NCBI GenBank assembly: GCA_017481875.1
Contig: JAFUOP010000021.1
Location: forward strand, 1 to 53,779
Origin: Bacteroidaceae bacterium
GTDB taxonomy: Bacteria; Bacteroidota; Bacteroidia; Bacteroidales; Bacteroidaceae
Length of the DNA stretch: 53,779 nucleotides
Direction: 5' to 3'
Shown: piece by piece, positions 8,198 through 15,838 of the stretch
How the letters are laid out: every line of letters begins with the position of its first letter
How positions within the stretch are numbered: position 1 is the stretch's first letter
Notes under the pieces: generated by a model
The model's database searches: none
What the model saw: only the letters and a program-made list of their open reading frames with translations
What the model was told of the DNA's origin: nothing
Made by a program: the position numbers and the translations under genes

Positions 8198-9937
8198 ATG
8201 GATCAGGAATTGATTAAAATGGTAACAGAGAAGGCTAACGAGTGGCTTTCTCCCGCCTATGACGAAGAGACACGTAAAGAGGTACAAGCTATGCTCGACA
8301 ACGAGGATAAGACTCCCCTAATCGATGCCTTCTATCGTGAGTTGGAATTTGGTACCGGTGGTTTGCGTGGTATTATGGGTGCCGGTAGCAACCGTATGAA
8401 TATATACACCGTGGGCAAGGCTACACAAGGCTTGGCCAACTATTTGAATGAGGTGTTCAAAGACCGCGAGCAGATTTCTGTTGTTGTGGGTCACGACTGC
8501 CGTAACAATAGCCGCCTGTTTGCCGAAATTACAGCAAATATTTTCTCGGCCAACGGCATAAAGGTTTATCTGTTCGAGGACCTTCGCCCCACTCCCGAAA
8601 TATCTTTTGCAATTCGTTACTTGGGCTGCCAGAGTGGTGTAAACATCACAGCCAGCCACAACCCCAAAGAGTACAATGGCTACAAAGCCTATTGGGACGA
8701 TGGTGCGCAGATGCTCTCTCCCCACGATGTTAAAACCATTGAGAATGTAGAAAAAGTACGTGTAGAGGATATTAAGTTCCAGGGTAACCCTGCTCTTATA
8801 GAGGTTATTGGTGAGGAGGTTGATAACGCATACCTCGACCGTGTTAAAACCCTCATAATAGACCAGGAGGTGATAAACAAACACAAAGATTTGAAGATTG
8901 TTTATACTCCTATTCACGGTTGCGGCCGTGTGCTGATTCCTGCGTCGTTGCGCCGTTGGGGCTTCGAGAATATTCACTGCGTGGAGGAGCAGATGGTGAA
9001 AGACGGAAACTTCCCCACAGTGGTGTCGCCCAACCCCGAAAACCCCGAGGCTATGACTATGGCGGTGAACCTTGCAAAGAAGATAGACGCCGACCTTGTA
9101 ATGGCTTCAGACCCCGATGCCGACCGCTTGGCCATTGCTTGCAAGGACGACAAGGGTGAGTGGGTTATTGTAAATGGTAACCAAACTTGTATGATATTCC
9201 TCTACTACATTATTACTCAATACACTAAATTGGGTAAGATGACTGGCAAGGAGTTTGTTGTAAAGACAATTGTTACCACCGAGGTTATAAAGAATATTGC
9301 CGAGAAGAACAATATTAAAATGTATGACTGCTACACCGGTTTCAAGTGGATTGCAAAGGTTATACGCGACAACGAGGGCATAATGCGCTACATTGGTGGT
9401 GGTGAGGAGAGCTTCGGATTCTTGGCCGAGGATTTCTGCCGCGACAAAGACTCTGTATCGGCTTGCAGCCTTATAGCCGAGGTTGCTGCTTGGGCAAAAG
9501 AAAACGGCAAAACTCTCTATGAGATGCTTATGGATATATACGTAGAGTATGGCTTCTCTAAAGAGATTACCGTGAATGTGGTTAAGCCAGGCAAGAGTGG
9601 TGCCGACGAGATACGCCAGATGATGGAGAACTTCCGTGCCAATCCTTTGAAAGAGATGGCAGGCGAGAAGGTTGTTTGCTACAAGGACTTCAAGGCATTG
9701 AAGGCGGTAGATGGCGACGGCAATGTAACCGATCTCGATATGCCCGAGACATCTAACGTACTACAGTACTTCACCGAGAGTGGCAACAAGGTTTCTGTTC
9801 GTCCCTCGGGTACCGAGCCTAAAATTAAATTCTATATGGAGGCTAAGGCGGCAATGCCCACACGCGACGACTACAAAGCAGCTTGTGCAAAGGCCGATGT
9901 CATTATTGAAGATATGAAGAAGGCGATGGGTATTTAA
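8198..9937 (+). CDS. Phosphoglucomutase / phosphomannomutase
   Basis: This 579-residue cytoplasmic enzyme belongs to the alpha-D-phosphohexomutases. All four family signatures are present in order: TASHNPKEYNGYK with the phosphoserine S153, the magnesium loop DPDADR from D305, the sugar-binding GGGEESFG, and the phosphate-binding RPSGTEPKIKF near the C-terminus. The length is that of the PgcA-like group (about 580), longer than bacterial GlmM or ManB (about 450). It interconverts hexose 1- and 6-phosphates and so links glycolysis to nucleotide-sugar supply. It is followed by a 20-bp-stem terminator. Confidence 0.92.
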   Translation: MDQELIKMVTEKANEWLSPAYDEETRKEVQAMLDNEDKTPLIDAFYRELEFGTGGLRGIMGAGSNRMNIYTVGKATQGLANYLNEVFKDREQISVVVGHDCRNNSRLFAEITANIFSANGIKVYLFEDLRPTPEISFAIRYLGCQSGVNITASHNPKEYNGYKAYWDDGAQMLSPHDVKTIENVEKVRVEDIKFQGNPALIEVIGEEVDNAYLDRVKTLIIDQEVINKHKDLKIVYTPIHGCGRVLIPASLRRWGFENIHCVEEQMVKDGNFPTVVSPNPENPEAMTMAVNLAKKIDADLVMASDPDADRLAIACKDDKGEWVIVNGNQTCMIFLYYIITQYTKLGKMTGKEFVVKTIVTTEVIKNIAEKNNIKMYDCYTGFKWIAKVIRDNEGIMRYIGGGEESFGFLAEDFCRDKDSVSACSLIAEVAAWAKENGKTLYEMLMDIYVEYGFSKEITVNVVKPGKSGADEIRQMMENFRANPLKEMAGEKVVCYKDFKALKAVDGDGNVTDLDMPETSNVLQYFTESGNKVSVRPSGTEPKIKFYMEAKAAMPTRDDYKAACAKADVIIEDMKKAMGI

Positions 9938-9976
9938 TAAACCGGCTGTGTGTAACAAAAACGGCTGAATCTTTAA

Positions 9977-10020
9977 AAACAGTGAAGGCGAGTCAATGGT
10001 TTGACTCGCCTTCACTGTTT
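9977..10020 (+). terminator. Terminator after the phosphohexomutase gene
   Basis: A perfect 20-bp stem (9977-9996 with 10001-10020, loop TGGT) followed by a T-rich run, 40 bp after the stop codon. Confidence 0.9.
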
Positions 10021-10074
10021 ATTTTGACCACAAATTCCCCCACCGAATTGTTGAAAAGTGTTAAATTGACAAAA

Positions 10075-10099
10075 AGGCCGGTACACTATGCACCGGCCT
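10075..10099 (-). terminator. Terminator of the HU / bS22-like / RNase G unit
   Basis: An 8-bp G/C-rich stem (10075-10082 with 10092-10099) followed on the minus strand by TTTTTGTC. It lies 28 bp past the RNase G stop codon. Confidence 0.75.
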
Positions 10100-10127
10100 A
10101 AATAATGTTCTTGTTAAAAGTTTCTGT

Positions 10128-11705
10128 TTACTTGATTTCCGACTCTTCTTTCATATCCACCTCTTTGCCTTTTTTATCGTAGAAATGATATTCAAGATAG
10201 GCAAGTTTTTGGTTGGGTATGACACGTATTCCAAAACCATATTTCAATTGCCATTTACGGTACATTGATACTATGCCTTGTTTTATATATGCAGCTACAA
10301 AGGGGTGAACGTGTAGCTTGAACGATTTCAGCCCCAGTGTCTGTACCAATGTTTGTATTTTACTCTCCAGAGTGTCGGTAAACAGTATCGACGACTGTAC
10401 TTTGCCCTTGCCAAAGCATACGGGGCAGCTCTCCTCCACGGGCATATTTATCGCCGGGCGCACTCGTTGGCGTGTAATTTGCATAAGGCCAAACTTGCTC
10501 AGTGGCAGAATGTTGTGCTTTGCCCTGTCGCGGCTCATGTTTTCGGCCATTCGTTCATAAAGGGCTTGGCGGTGTTCTGCTTTGTCCATGTCAATAAAAT
10601 CGACAACTATTATTCCGCCCATATCTCTGAGACGTAGCTGGCGTGCAAGTTCGTCGGCAGCTCCCAAGTTCACTTCGAGTGCGTTTTCTTCTTGGTTGCT
10701 TGCGTTGTTGCGTGCTCTGTTGCCACTGTTTACATCTACAACGTGCAGTGCCTCGGTGTGCTCTATCACGAGGTATGCCCCGCCTTTGAACGATACTATC
10801 CTGCCGAAGGAGGATTTTATCTGTTTTGTTATCCCGAAGTGGTCGAATATCGGCAGTTCCCCACGGTAGAGTTTTATTATGTCTATGCTTTCGGGTGCTA
10901 TTACCGATACATAGTTTCTTATTTTTTTATATACCTCTATGTCGTTCACGTGTATGCTCTCGTACGACGGGTTGAAAAGGTCGCGTAGCAGGGCAAGTGT
11001 TCTGTCCGACTCGGCGTGAACGATGGTGGGTGGCTTGGTGCTTTTCTGCACTTTGCCGACAAGCGACTCCCAGTTGTTTAAAAGGCTGCGTAGCTCGGCA
11101 TCGAGTTCTGCTACTTTCTTGCCCTCTGCCACTGTGCGCACTATTATTCCAAAGTTCTTTGGTTTTATGCTTTGCAGCAGTTGTTTTAGCCTTGTGCGCT
11201 CCTCGGGAGACTTTATTTTTGATGATACCGATACTTTGTCTTCAAAAGGAATAAGTATCAGGAATCGGCCGGCAAAAGATAGCTCGCAGGTGAGGCGTGG
11301 CCCTTTTGTGCTTATGGGCTCTTTTGTTACCTGCACCAATATCTCTTGCCCTGTTTGCAGTGCTTCCGCAATGTTTCCTTCTTTTTTCTTTTCGGGCATT
11401 ATACTTGCCTTTGCTATGGGGAAACTCTTTTTGCGGTCGCTGATAACCTGTTTAAGGTACTTCTGTAAAGAGTAAAATTGTTGGCCTAAATCTAAATAGT
11501 GAAGGAATGCTTCTTTGTCGGAACCTACATCTACAAAGCAGGCATTAAGCCCGGGCATTATTTTCTTTACACGCCCAAGGTAAATATTGCCCACCGAGAA
11601 TGTTTCTGTCTGTTCCTCCTTTTGAAACTCCACCAGCTGTTTTTCTTCGGTTATGGCTATGGATACTTCGTTGGAGTGAACATCTACAATAAGTTCGCTT
11701 GTCAC
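10128..11705 (-). CDS. rng: Ribonuclease G/E family
   Basis: I start this 525-residue enzyme at GTG 11705: it has an AAAGGAAAA site just upstream and gives the family-typical N-terminus (TSELIVDVHSNEVSIAITE). The in-frame ATG at 11834 would add 43 unconserved residues across a hairpin. An S1 RNA-binding domain lies at about 35-130. The magnesium-binding aspartates are in VDVNSGN and VVDFIDMD, and the zinc-link cysteines in CPVCFGKGK. The length suits RNase G rather than RNase E, since there is no long C-terminal scaffold. It processes rRNA 5' ends and decays mRNA in the cytoplasm. HU and a ribosomal-type protein lie upstream on the same strand. Confidence 0.93.
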   Translation of the reverse strand: MTSELIVDVHSNEVSIAITEEKQLVEFQKEEQTETFSVGNIYLGRVKKIMPGLNACFVDVGSDKEAFLHYLDLGQQFYSLQKYLKQVISDRKKSFPIAKASIMPEKKKEGNIAEALQTGQEILVQVTKEPISTKGPRLTCELSFAGRFLILIPFEDKVSVSSKIKSPEERTRLKQLLQSIKPKNFGIIVRTVAEGKKVAELDAELRSLLNNWESLVGKVQKSTKPPTIVHAESDRTLALLRDLFNPSYESIHVNDIEVYKKIRNYVSVIAPESIDIIKLYRGELPIFDHFGITKQIKSSFGRIVSFKGGAYLVIEHTEALHVVDVNSGNRARNNASNQEENALEVNLGAADELARQLRLRDMGGIIVVDFIDMDKAEHRQALYERMAENMSRDRAKHNILPLSKFGLMQITRQRVRPAINMPVEESCPVCFGKGKVQSSILFTDTLESKIQTLVQTLGLKSFKLHVHPFVAAYIKQGIVSMYRKWQLKYGFGIRVIPNQKLAYLEYHFYDKKGKEVDMKEESEIK

Positions 11706-11733
11706 AATTATTTTCCTTTTTTTTTGATTTAGA

Positions 11734-11770
11734 GAGCCTCTTGCTATTAAAGGTGAGCCTCTTGACCTTT
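11734..11770 (-). promoter_or_regulatory. Repeat and small hairpin in the RNase G leader
   Basis: GAGCCTCTTG occurs twice, at 11734-11743 and 11755-11764, 21 bp apart. The second copy forms the exact 10-nt loop of a hairpin (AAAGGT 11749-11754 with ACCTTT 11765-11770). On the transcript this lies 30-65 nt before the GTG start. It could be a site of autoregulation, as E. coli RNase E controls its own mRNA through its leader, but this is inference. Confidence 0.4.
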
Positions 11771-11794
11771 TTGTAGGGGGGTGTTCCTTAAAAC

Positions 11795-11845
11795 AAAAAA
11801 CAAACTTGAAGCATTGTCTTGTGTATCCTTGCAAGTTTGTTTTTT
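11795..11845. terminator. Long A/T stem between the 29-residue gene and RNase G
   Basis: A perfect 14-bp stem (11795-11808 with 11832-11845) has A6/T6 at its base and a 23-nt loop. It begins about 20 bp after the stop of the 29-residue gene and may partly terminate transcription before RNase G, giving more ribosomal-type protein than nuclease. The big loop makes an RNA-processing site equally possible. Confidence 0.5.
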
Positions 11846-11863
11846 GTGTCTGCGCAGACGAGC

Positions 11864-11953
11864 TTACTTGCTCTTATGTCTGTTCTTTCTCAATCTTTTT
11901 TTACGCTTGTGCGTAGACATCTTATGTCTTTTTTTCTTCTTTCCGCTAGGCAT
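11864..11953 (-). CDS. Small basic bS22/mS38-like ribosomal protein
   Basis: This 29-residue, strongly basic protein reads from ATG 11953 (MPSGKKKKRHKMSTHKRKKR, then a Lys/Arg-rich tail) to TAA. It belongs to the AURKAIP1/COX24-domain group of tiny proteins found across Bacteroidota, related to actinobacterial bS22 and mitochondrial mS38, which bind rRNA in the small subunit. More than half of the residues are K, R or H, and the KRHKM...HKRKKR core is the family mark. Its place between HU and RNase G is a conserved arrangement in the phylum as I know it. Translation likely starts at the ATG just after TTAATT. Confidence 0.85.
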   Translation of the reverse strand: MPSGKKKKRHKMSTHKRKKRLRKNRHKSK

Positions 11954-11981
11954 AATTAATAAATTTATAAATTAACAACTA

Positions 11982-12257
11982 TTATTTTTTTACTTCGTTT
12001 ACGAATGTTTTTGCAGGCTTGAATGCTGGAATATCGTGCGCGGGGATAATAATTGTTTTCTCCTTGTGAATGTCACGGGCTGTTTTTTCAGCTCTCTGCT
12101 TGATGATGAAGCTGCCAAAACCGCGTAGATATACCGGCTCGTGATTTGCCAAAGATGTCTTCACTACTTCCATAAATGATTCTACTGAAGCTAGAACCAC
12201 TGCTTTCTCAATACCTGTCTTCTTTGCAATCTCGTTTACAATGTCTGCTTTTGTCAT
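11982..12257 (-). CDS. HU family DNA-binding protein
   Basis: This 91-residue protein starts at ATG 12257 (MTKADIVNEIAKKTGIEKAV). An earlier in-frame ATG would add 18 residues foreign to HU. The bacterial HU fold is clear: an N-terminal helix pair, then VYLRGFGSFIIKQRAEKTAR, where GFGSF is the HU signature, and the DNA-embracing arm with KTIIIPAHDIPAFKPAK, including the proline that intercalates. The dimer bends and compacts DNA. It is the first gene of the unit that also holds the 29-residue protein and RNase G. Confidence 0.95.
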   Translation of the reverse strand: MTKADIVNEIAKKTGIEKAVVLASVESFMEVVKTSLANHEPVYLRGFGSFIIKQRAEKTARDIHKEKTIIIPAHDIPAFKPAKTFVNEVKK

Positions 12258-12308
12258 TTTATTTGTATATTTTATGTTATAAATGGTGTATAACCAAATT
12301 TCGGAAGG

Positions 12309-12316
12309 CAAATATA
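12309..12316 (-). promoter_or_regulatory. Probable -7 box for HU and downstream genes
   Basis: On the minus strand TATATTTG fits TAnnTTTG, with a TTTC about 20 bp upstream in place of the usual TTTG -33 element. It lies about 50 bp before the HU start. Confidence 0.5.
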
Positions 12317-12502
12317 TAGCTTTTTTTGTTCACACCGAAATATAATTGACTTTTTTTGCACAAAAAACGTTGTTTATAACGACATTGAGGGCTCTTTAGC
12401 TCCTCTTTTTGCTATTTTATGGAGTTTTCCACTGCTATGTTAATTAAATTTGTTAATTTTGCACCAAGTAATAATTAAATATTAATTTTTATAGTATTAT
12501 AT

Positions 12503-12534
12503 TTTGACAACTGTTTGTTGTTGTACTATCTTTG
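12503..12534 (+). promoter_or_regulatory. Promoter of the ssb-gldE operon
   Basis: TTTG (12503-12506) and TATCTTTG (12527-12534), 20 bp apart, match the Bacteroidota primary-sigma pattern (-33 TTTG, -7 TAnnTTTG) very well. Transcription would start near 12540 and leave a ~100-nt leader that contains a relative of the CGAAGATA repeat. Confidence 0.7.
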
Positions 12535-12606
12535 CGGTAACCTGCGAAAATAGACAGCACTCGCAGTGAGATGTCAAAGCAAGTTTTGCCTGTCTTGCTC
12601 GTTTGT
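12535..12606. repeat. Diverged CGAAGATA-type unit in the ssb leader
   Basis: CTGCGAAAATAGACAGCACT, then CGCAGTGA, CAAGCAAG-like sequence and a final GCTCGTTTGTTG follow in the same order as in the 70-bp copies at 4491 and 4647 (CGAAGATA, CTGCACTCGCTGTGA, CAAGCAAG, CGCTCGTTTGTT). It is clearly related but degenerate. Apart from this unit and the two promoters, the 386-bp gap between HU and ssb holds nothing I recognise. Confidence 0.6.
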
Positions 12607-12643
12607 TGCTATGCATTGTTTTAGAATTTAAATATTTTATAAT

Positions 12644-13030
12644 ATGTCAGTAAATAAAGTTATTTTAATAGGTAACGTGGGTAAAAACCCCGATGTCCGT
12701 CATTTGGACCGTAATGTGGCTGTTGCAAATATGGTGCTTGCTACTACAGAGCGTGCATACACTTTGCAGAATGGTACACAGGTGCCCGAAAGAACCGAAT
12801 GGCACAATGTGGTGCTGTGGGGTGGCCTTGCCGAGGTCGCCGAAAAATATGTTCACAAGGGCGATAGAATATATATTGAGGGTAAAATAAGAACAAATAC
12901 ATACGAGGACCAGAACGGAATACGTCGTTACCGCACTGAGATTCTTGCCGAAACTATGGAGATGCTCTCTTCTCGCACTGCAACTCCCCCTGCCATTGAT
13001 GGCCCGGCAACCGATAGTTCTGTTTATTAA
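12644..13030 (+). CDS. ssb: Single-stranded DNA-binding protein, no acidic tip
   Basis: This 128-residue protein has the full OB fold: VNKVILIGNVGKNPDVRHLD at the start, TERTEWHNVV-like strand 3 (PERTEWHNVVLWG), and YIEGKIRTNTYEDQNGIRRY. It coats single-stranded DNA in replication and repair. The tail after about residue 110 is very short, and the protein ends in TDSSVY. The usual acidic tip (DDxPF type), which recruits repair and replication partners, is absent, and no other frame near the stop encodes it. It is followed 14 bp later by gldE, the usual phylum order. A second SSB elsewhere in the genome is possible. Confidence 0.93.
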   Translation: MSVNKVILIGNVGKNPDVRHLDRNVAVANMVLATTERAYTLQNGTQVPERTEWHNVVLWGGLAEVAEKYVHKGDRIYIEGKIRTNTYEDQNGIRRYRTEILAETMEMLSSRTATPPAIDGPATDSSVY

Positions 13031-13044
13031 TTATTTATTTGTTG

Positions 13045-14400
13045 ATGATACCTGCTTTTTTGCAGCAATTTGCTTTGGCACTCCCCGAGGTTTCTGTTAC
13101 AGCTCCCTCGTTGAGTGCTATAGTAGCATTGGTTCTTGCTGTTGTGTTGTTGTGTTTTTCGGCATTTGCATCGGGGTCGGAAATTGCGTTCTTTTCTCTT
13201 AGCCGCGAAGAGATAGAAGAGGCGGCTGAGGATAAATCTCTGTCGGCGCAACGTATAATTACTATGCTGAAGGAGCCCGAAAGGTTGCTTGCCACTATTC
13301 TCATAGTGAACGACTTTGTGAATGTGGGCATAGTGATGTTGCTGAACTATTTCTTTATGTCGATACTCTCTTTTGGAGAGAGTGCTAAGTGGGTGGAGTT
13401 TCTTTTGCTCACAGTTGTTCTCACCTTTTTGCTTTTGCTCTTTGGCGAGGTGATGCCTAAGGTGTATTCTAAAAATAATGTGCGACGTTTTGCATTCTTT
13501 ACGGCCAATGGTCTCTATCTGCTTTATCGCATAGTGGCACCTTTCTCAAAATTGCTGGTGCGCTCAACAGCGTTTACCGAGCGTCTGGCCTCCAAGAATA
13601 ATTACTCTTTGTCGGTAGATGAGCTTGAACAGGCTCTTGAACTTACCGATAAAAAAGAGATTGGCGAGCAGAAGAATATGCTGGAGGGAATCATACGATT
13701 CGGCGATGAAACAGTGCGCAGCATTATGACCTCGCGCATGGATATGGTTATGCTCGATATACGTGCTCCTTACAGCGAAGTGCTTAGCTGTGCTGCCGAT
13801 AATGCTTATTCGCGCATTCCCGTGTATGCCGGCACGCAAGATGATATTCGTGGTGTTCTTTATATAAAGGACCTTTTGCCCTATCTGAATAAAAGTTCCA
13901 ATTTCCGTTGGCAATCGCTTATTCGTCAGCCATATTTTGTGCCGGAAACAAAGAAAATAGACGACCTTTTGTGCGATTTCCAGACATCGCGCATTCACAT
14001 GGCTATTGTGGTTGATGAATTCGGCGGTGTGTCGGGGCTCATTACGTTGGAAGATATAATAGAGGAGATTGTGGGTGAAATTAACGATGAATTTGATGAA
14101 CCCGATTCTTCTTATGAGCGTGTAGATGACAACACAATTATATTTGAAGGAAAGACAATGCTTGCCGATTTCTTCAAAATAATGTCGCTCGACAATGAAC
14201 TCTTCGATAATGTGGCAGGTGAGGCCGATACTCTTGCCGGCTTGCTTCTTGAGGTAAAAGGGGAGTTCCCGCGTTTGCACGAAAAAATTGTGTGCGAGGG
14301 TGTGGAGTTCGAGGTCCTGAGTAAAGACAAGCACCGCCTTATAAAAATTAAGGCTACATTGTTGCAGCCCACGAACGAAGAAGGGAATGCCGATAACTAG
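13045..14400 (+). CDS. gldE: GldE-type CNNM/CorC membrane protein
   Basis: This 451-residue protein is taken to start at ATG 13045, not at the TTGs just before it. The DUF21/CNNM membrane domain with several transmembrane helices spans about 20-190. A CBS pair follows (about 205-335, including SRIPVYAGTQDDIRGVLYIK and MAIVVDEFGGVSGLITLEDI), then a CorC/HlyC C-terminal domain. Homologues are annotated GldE, a protein tied to gliding in Flavobacterium, but the gene also occurs in non-gliding gut Bacteroidales, where cation efflux or sensing is more likely. It follows ssb, as usual in the phylum, and overlaps the next gene by 14 bp. Confidence 0.88.
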   Translation: MIPAFLQQFALALPEVSVTAPSLSAIVALVLAVVLLCFSAFASGSEIAFFSLSREEIEEAAEDKSLSAQRIITMLKEPERLLATILIVNDFVNVGIVMLLNYFFMSILSFGESAKWVEFLLLTVVLTFLLLLFGEVMPKVYSKNNVRRFAFFTANGLYLLYRIVAPFSKLLVRSTAFTERLASKNNYSLSVDELEQALELTDKKEIGEQKNMLEGIIRFGDETVRSIMTSRMDMVMLDIRAPYSEVLSCAADNAYSRIPVYAGTQDDIRGVLYIKDLLPYLNKSSNFRWQSLIRQPYFVPETKKIDDLLCDFQTSRIHMAIVVDEFGGVSGLITLEDIIEEIVGEINDEFDEPDSSYERVDDNTIIFEGKTMLADFFKIMSLDNELFDNVAGEADTLAGLLLEVKGEFPRLHEKIVCEGVEFEVLSKDKHRLIKIKATLLQPTNEEGNADN

Positions 14401-15034
14401 GAGGTATGCGTGTGGCGATGTTGAAATTGTTGTATGGGCAATTGAGGAGACATCGGAGCAACTGAGTGCATTGCTCGGTGATGCTGTTTTGTCGCAGCAG
14501 GCAAGCTCTTTTGGTAGTGAGGCACGCCGGGCTGAGTGGCTTGCCGTGCGTTTGCTGTTGCGTGAAATACTTGGCTGTAGCGCGTGCATAGACTACGCTG
14601 CCGATGGCAAGCCGTTCCTCGTGGGGGAGAGTGGTTGCATAAGTATCTCTCATACACGCGGTTTTGCTGCATTGGCTTTTTCCCCTGCACGGCCTATGGG
14701 GCTTGATATTGAGCTTGTTACCCGCAAGGTGGGCATTGCCCGTTCATTTGTGATAAAAGAGAGTGAGTATTGCACAATACCTCTTGAGCAACGCGATGCG
14801 TATATGCTCCTCCGCTGGACTGCTTGTGAGGCTTTGTATAAGCTTGCCGGTGGCTGTGGCTACAGGGAACGGCTGTCAATGCCTGTTTTTGCTCCTGCCC
14901 GTGCAGGAACTTTTTGCGTGTCGTTGCAGGGCGACGCTCATTCTGCCTTTTCTGTGGGTTATAACTTTGATGATGGTTTGTTGCTTGCTTTGTGTGTTGA
15001 AGGCGAGAATGCTGCGCTGCCTTTAAGGGTGTAA
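14387..15034 (+). CDS. 4'-phosphopantetheinyl transferase (Sfp type)
   Basis: This 215-residue enzyme transfers the phosphopantetheine arm of CoA to carrier proteins such as acyl carrier protein. The Sfp-type marks are present: ISISHTRGFAAL, the magnesium-binding GLDIE, and the later W-x-x-x-E-A-x-x-K motif, which reads WTACEALYK. In most family members the residue before that glutamate is lysine; here it is cysteine. The gene overlaps gldE by 14 bp, so it is translationally coupled to it, a conserved arrangement in Bacteroidota. A holo-ACP synthase of the AcpS type is probably encoded elsewhere. Confidence 0.88.
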   Translation: MPITRRYACGDVEIVVWAIEETSEQLSALLGDAVLSQQASSFGSEARRAEWLAVRLLLREILGCSACIDYAADGKPFLVGESGCISISHTRGFAALAFSPARPMGLDIELVTRKVGIARSFVIKESEYCTIPLEQRDAYMLLRWTACEALYKLAGGCGYRERLSMPVFAPARAGTFCVSLQGDAHSAFSVGYNFDDGLLLALCVEGENAALPLRV

Positions 15035-15103
15035 ATGTGCTTTCCTTTGAGCAAACAGCGTTGTTGCTTTGTTATATAATATACAGTTTTTTAAATAGTT
15101 GTT

Positions 15104-15637
15104 ATGGTTAATGCGATTGTGCGCAGTATATGCGTTATTTTGATAGGAGTGCTTATGGTGGTGTTGCGTGAAGCGTTTATGCCCGTGATTATTCAATTTA
15201 TAGGTGCCGCGTTTATAGTGTCGGGGGTGTTGTCGCTCTTTAATGTATATGTGCTCTACAAGCGTAAATTGTCGAAGAGTTTTGATGTGTTTGTGCTTGC
15301 AACTGCCGGTGTGGCGGGTGTTGCTCTTGGTACATGGCTGTTGCTCTCTCCCGGTTTCTTCCTGTCGCTTTTAATGCTTGTTTTGGGTGTGCTTTTGTTG
15401 GCTATGGGCTTGTATCAATTGCTTACATTGCTTTCGGCCCAAAGGCACTTGCATTTGAGTTTTTCAATGTATGTGGTTCCTCTTTTGCTGCTGGCTATGG
15501 GAGTGCTTGTTATTGTAAATCCTTTTGATGCAGCTTCAATACCGTTCCTTGTGGTGGGTGTGGGTGCAATTCTTGCCGGTGTTTCCGACCTTGTCAGTTC
15601 ACTTTATATCATTCACCGTTCAAAAACGTTAAAATAG
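15104..15637 (+). CDS. HdeD-like (DUF308) membrane protein
   Basis: This 177-residue protein is almost entirely hydrophobic, with about six transmembrane segments arranged as three helical hairpins (AIVRSICVILIGVLMVVL, FIGAAFIVSGVLSLF, and so on). This is the DUF308 pattern of HdeD, an acid-resistance membrane protein in enterobacteria. The molecular role is unknown in Bacteroidota. It follows the phosphopantetheinyl transferase by 69 bp and could be read from the same transcript, but nothing links the functions. Confidence 0.75.
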   Translation: MVNAIVRSICVILIGVLMVVLREAFMPVIIQFIGAAFIVSGVLSLFNVYVLYKRKLSKSFDVFVLATAGVAGVALGTWLLLSPGFFLSLLMLVLGVLLLAMGLYQLLTLLSAQRHLHLSFSMYVVPLLLLAMGVLVIVNPFDAASIPFLVVGVGAILAGVSDLVSSLYIIHRSKTLK

Positions 15638-15838
15638 TAATACGGCACAGTTTGTAATGGAATAATCTTGTTGGTTTGTATAATTTGTTTTATAAATGAT
15701 ATGTGCCAATGAGATTTTTCATTTTTAAGGTGCATTATGGTAATATTATTAATATAATAGTGAAAAAAGTAACTGTTTTATGCGTGTTTTTCATAAAAAA
15801 ATCACAACTTTGCAAATAGTGAAATTTTAAAGATTAAA

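Noticed and set aside
11706-11834. Upstream ATG for RNase G
   Set aside because: It adds 43 residues that are not in the family and crosses the leader hairpins; GTG at 11705 has a purine-rich site and gives the right N-terminus.
13564-14589. Long minus-strand frame (341 codons) opposite gldE and the phosphopantetheinyl transferase
   Set aside because: It is antisense to a well-supported gene, spans a gene boundary, has a His/Asn/Thr-rich composition typical of shadow frames, and matches no domain.
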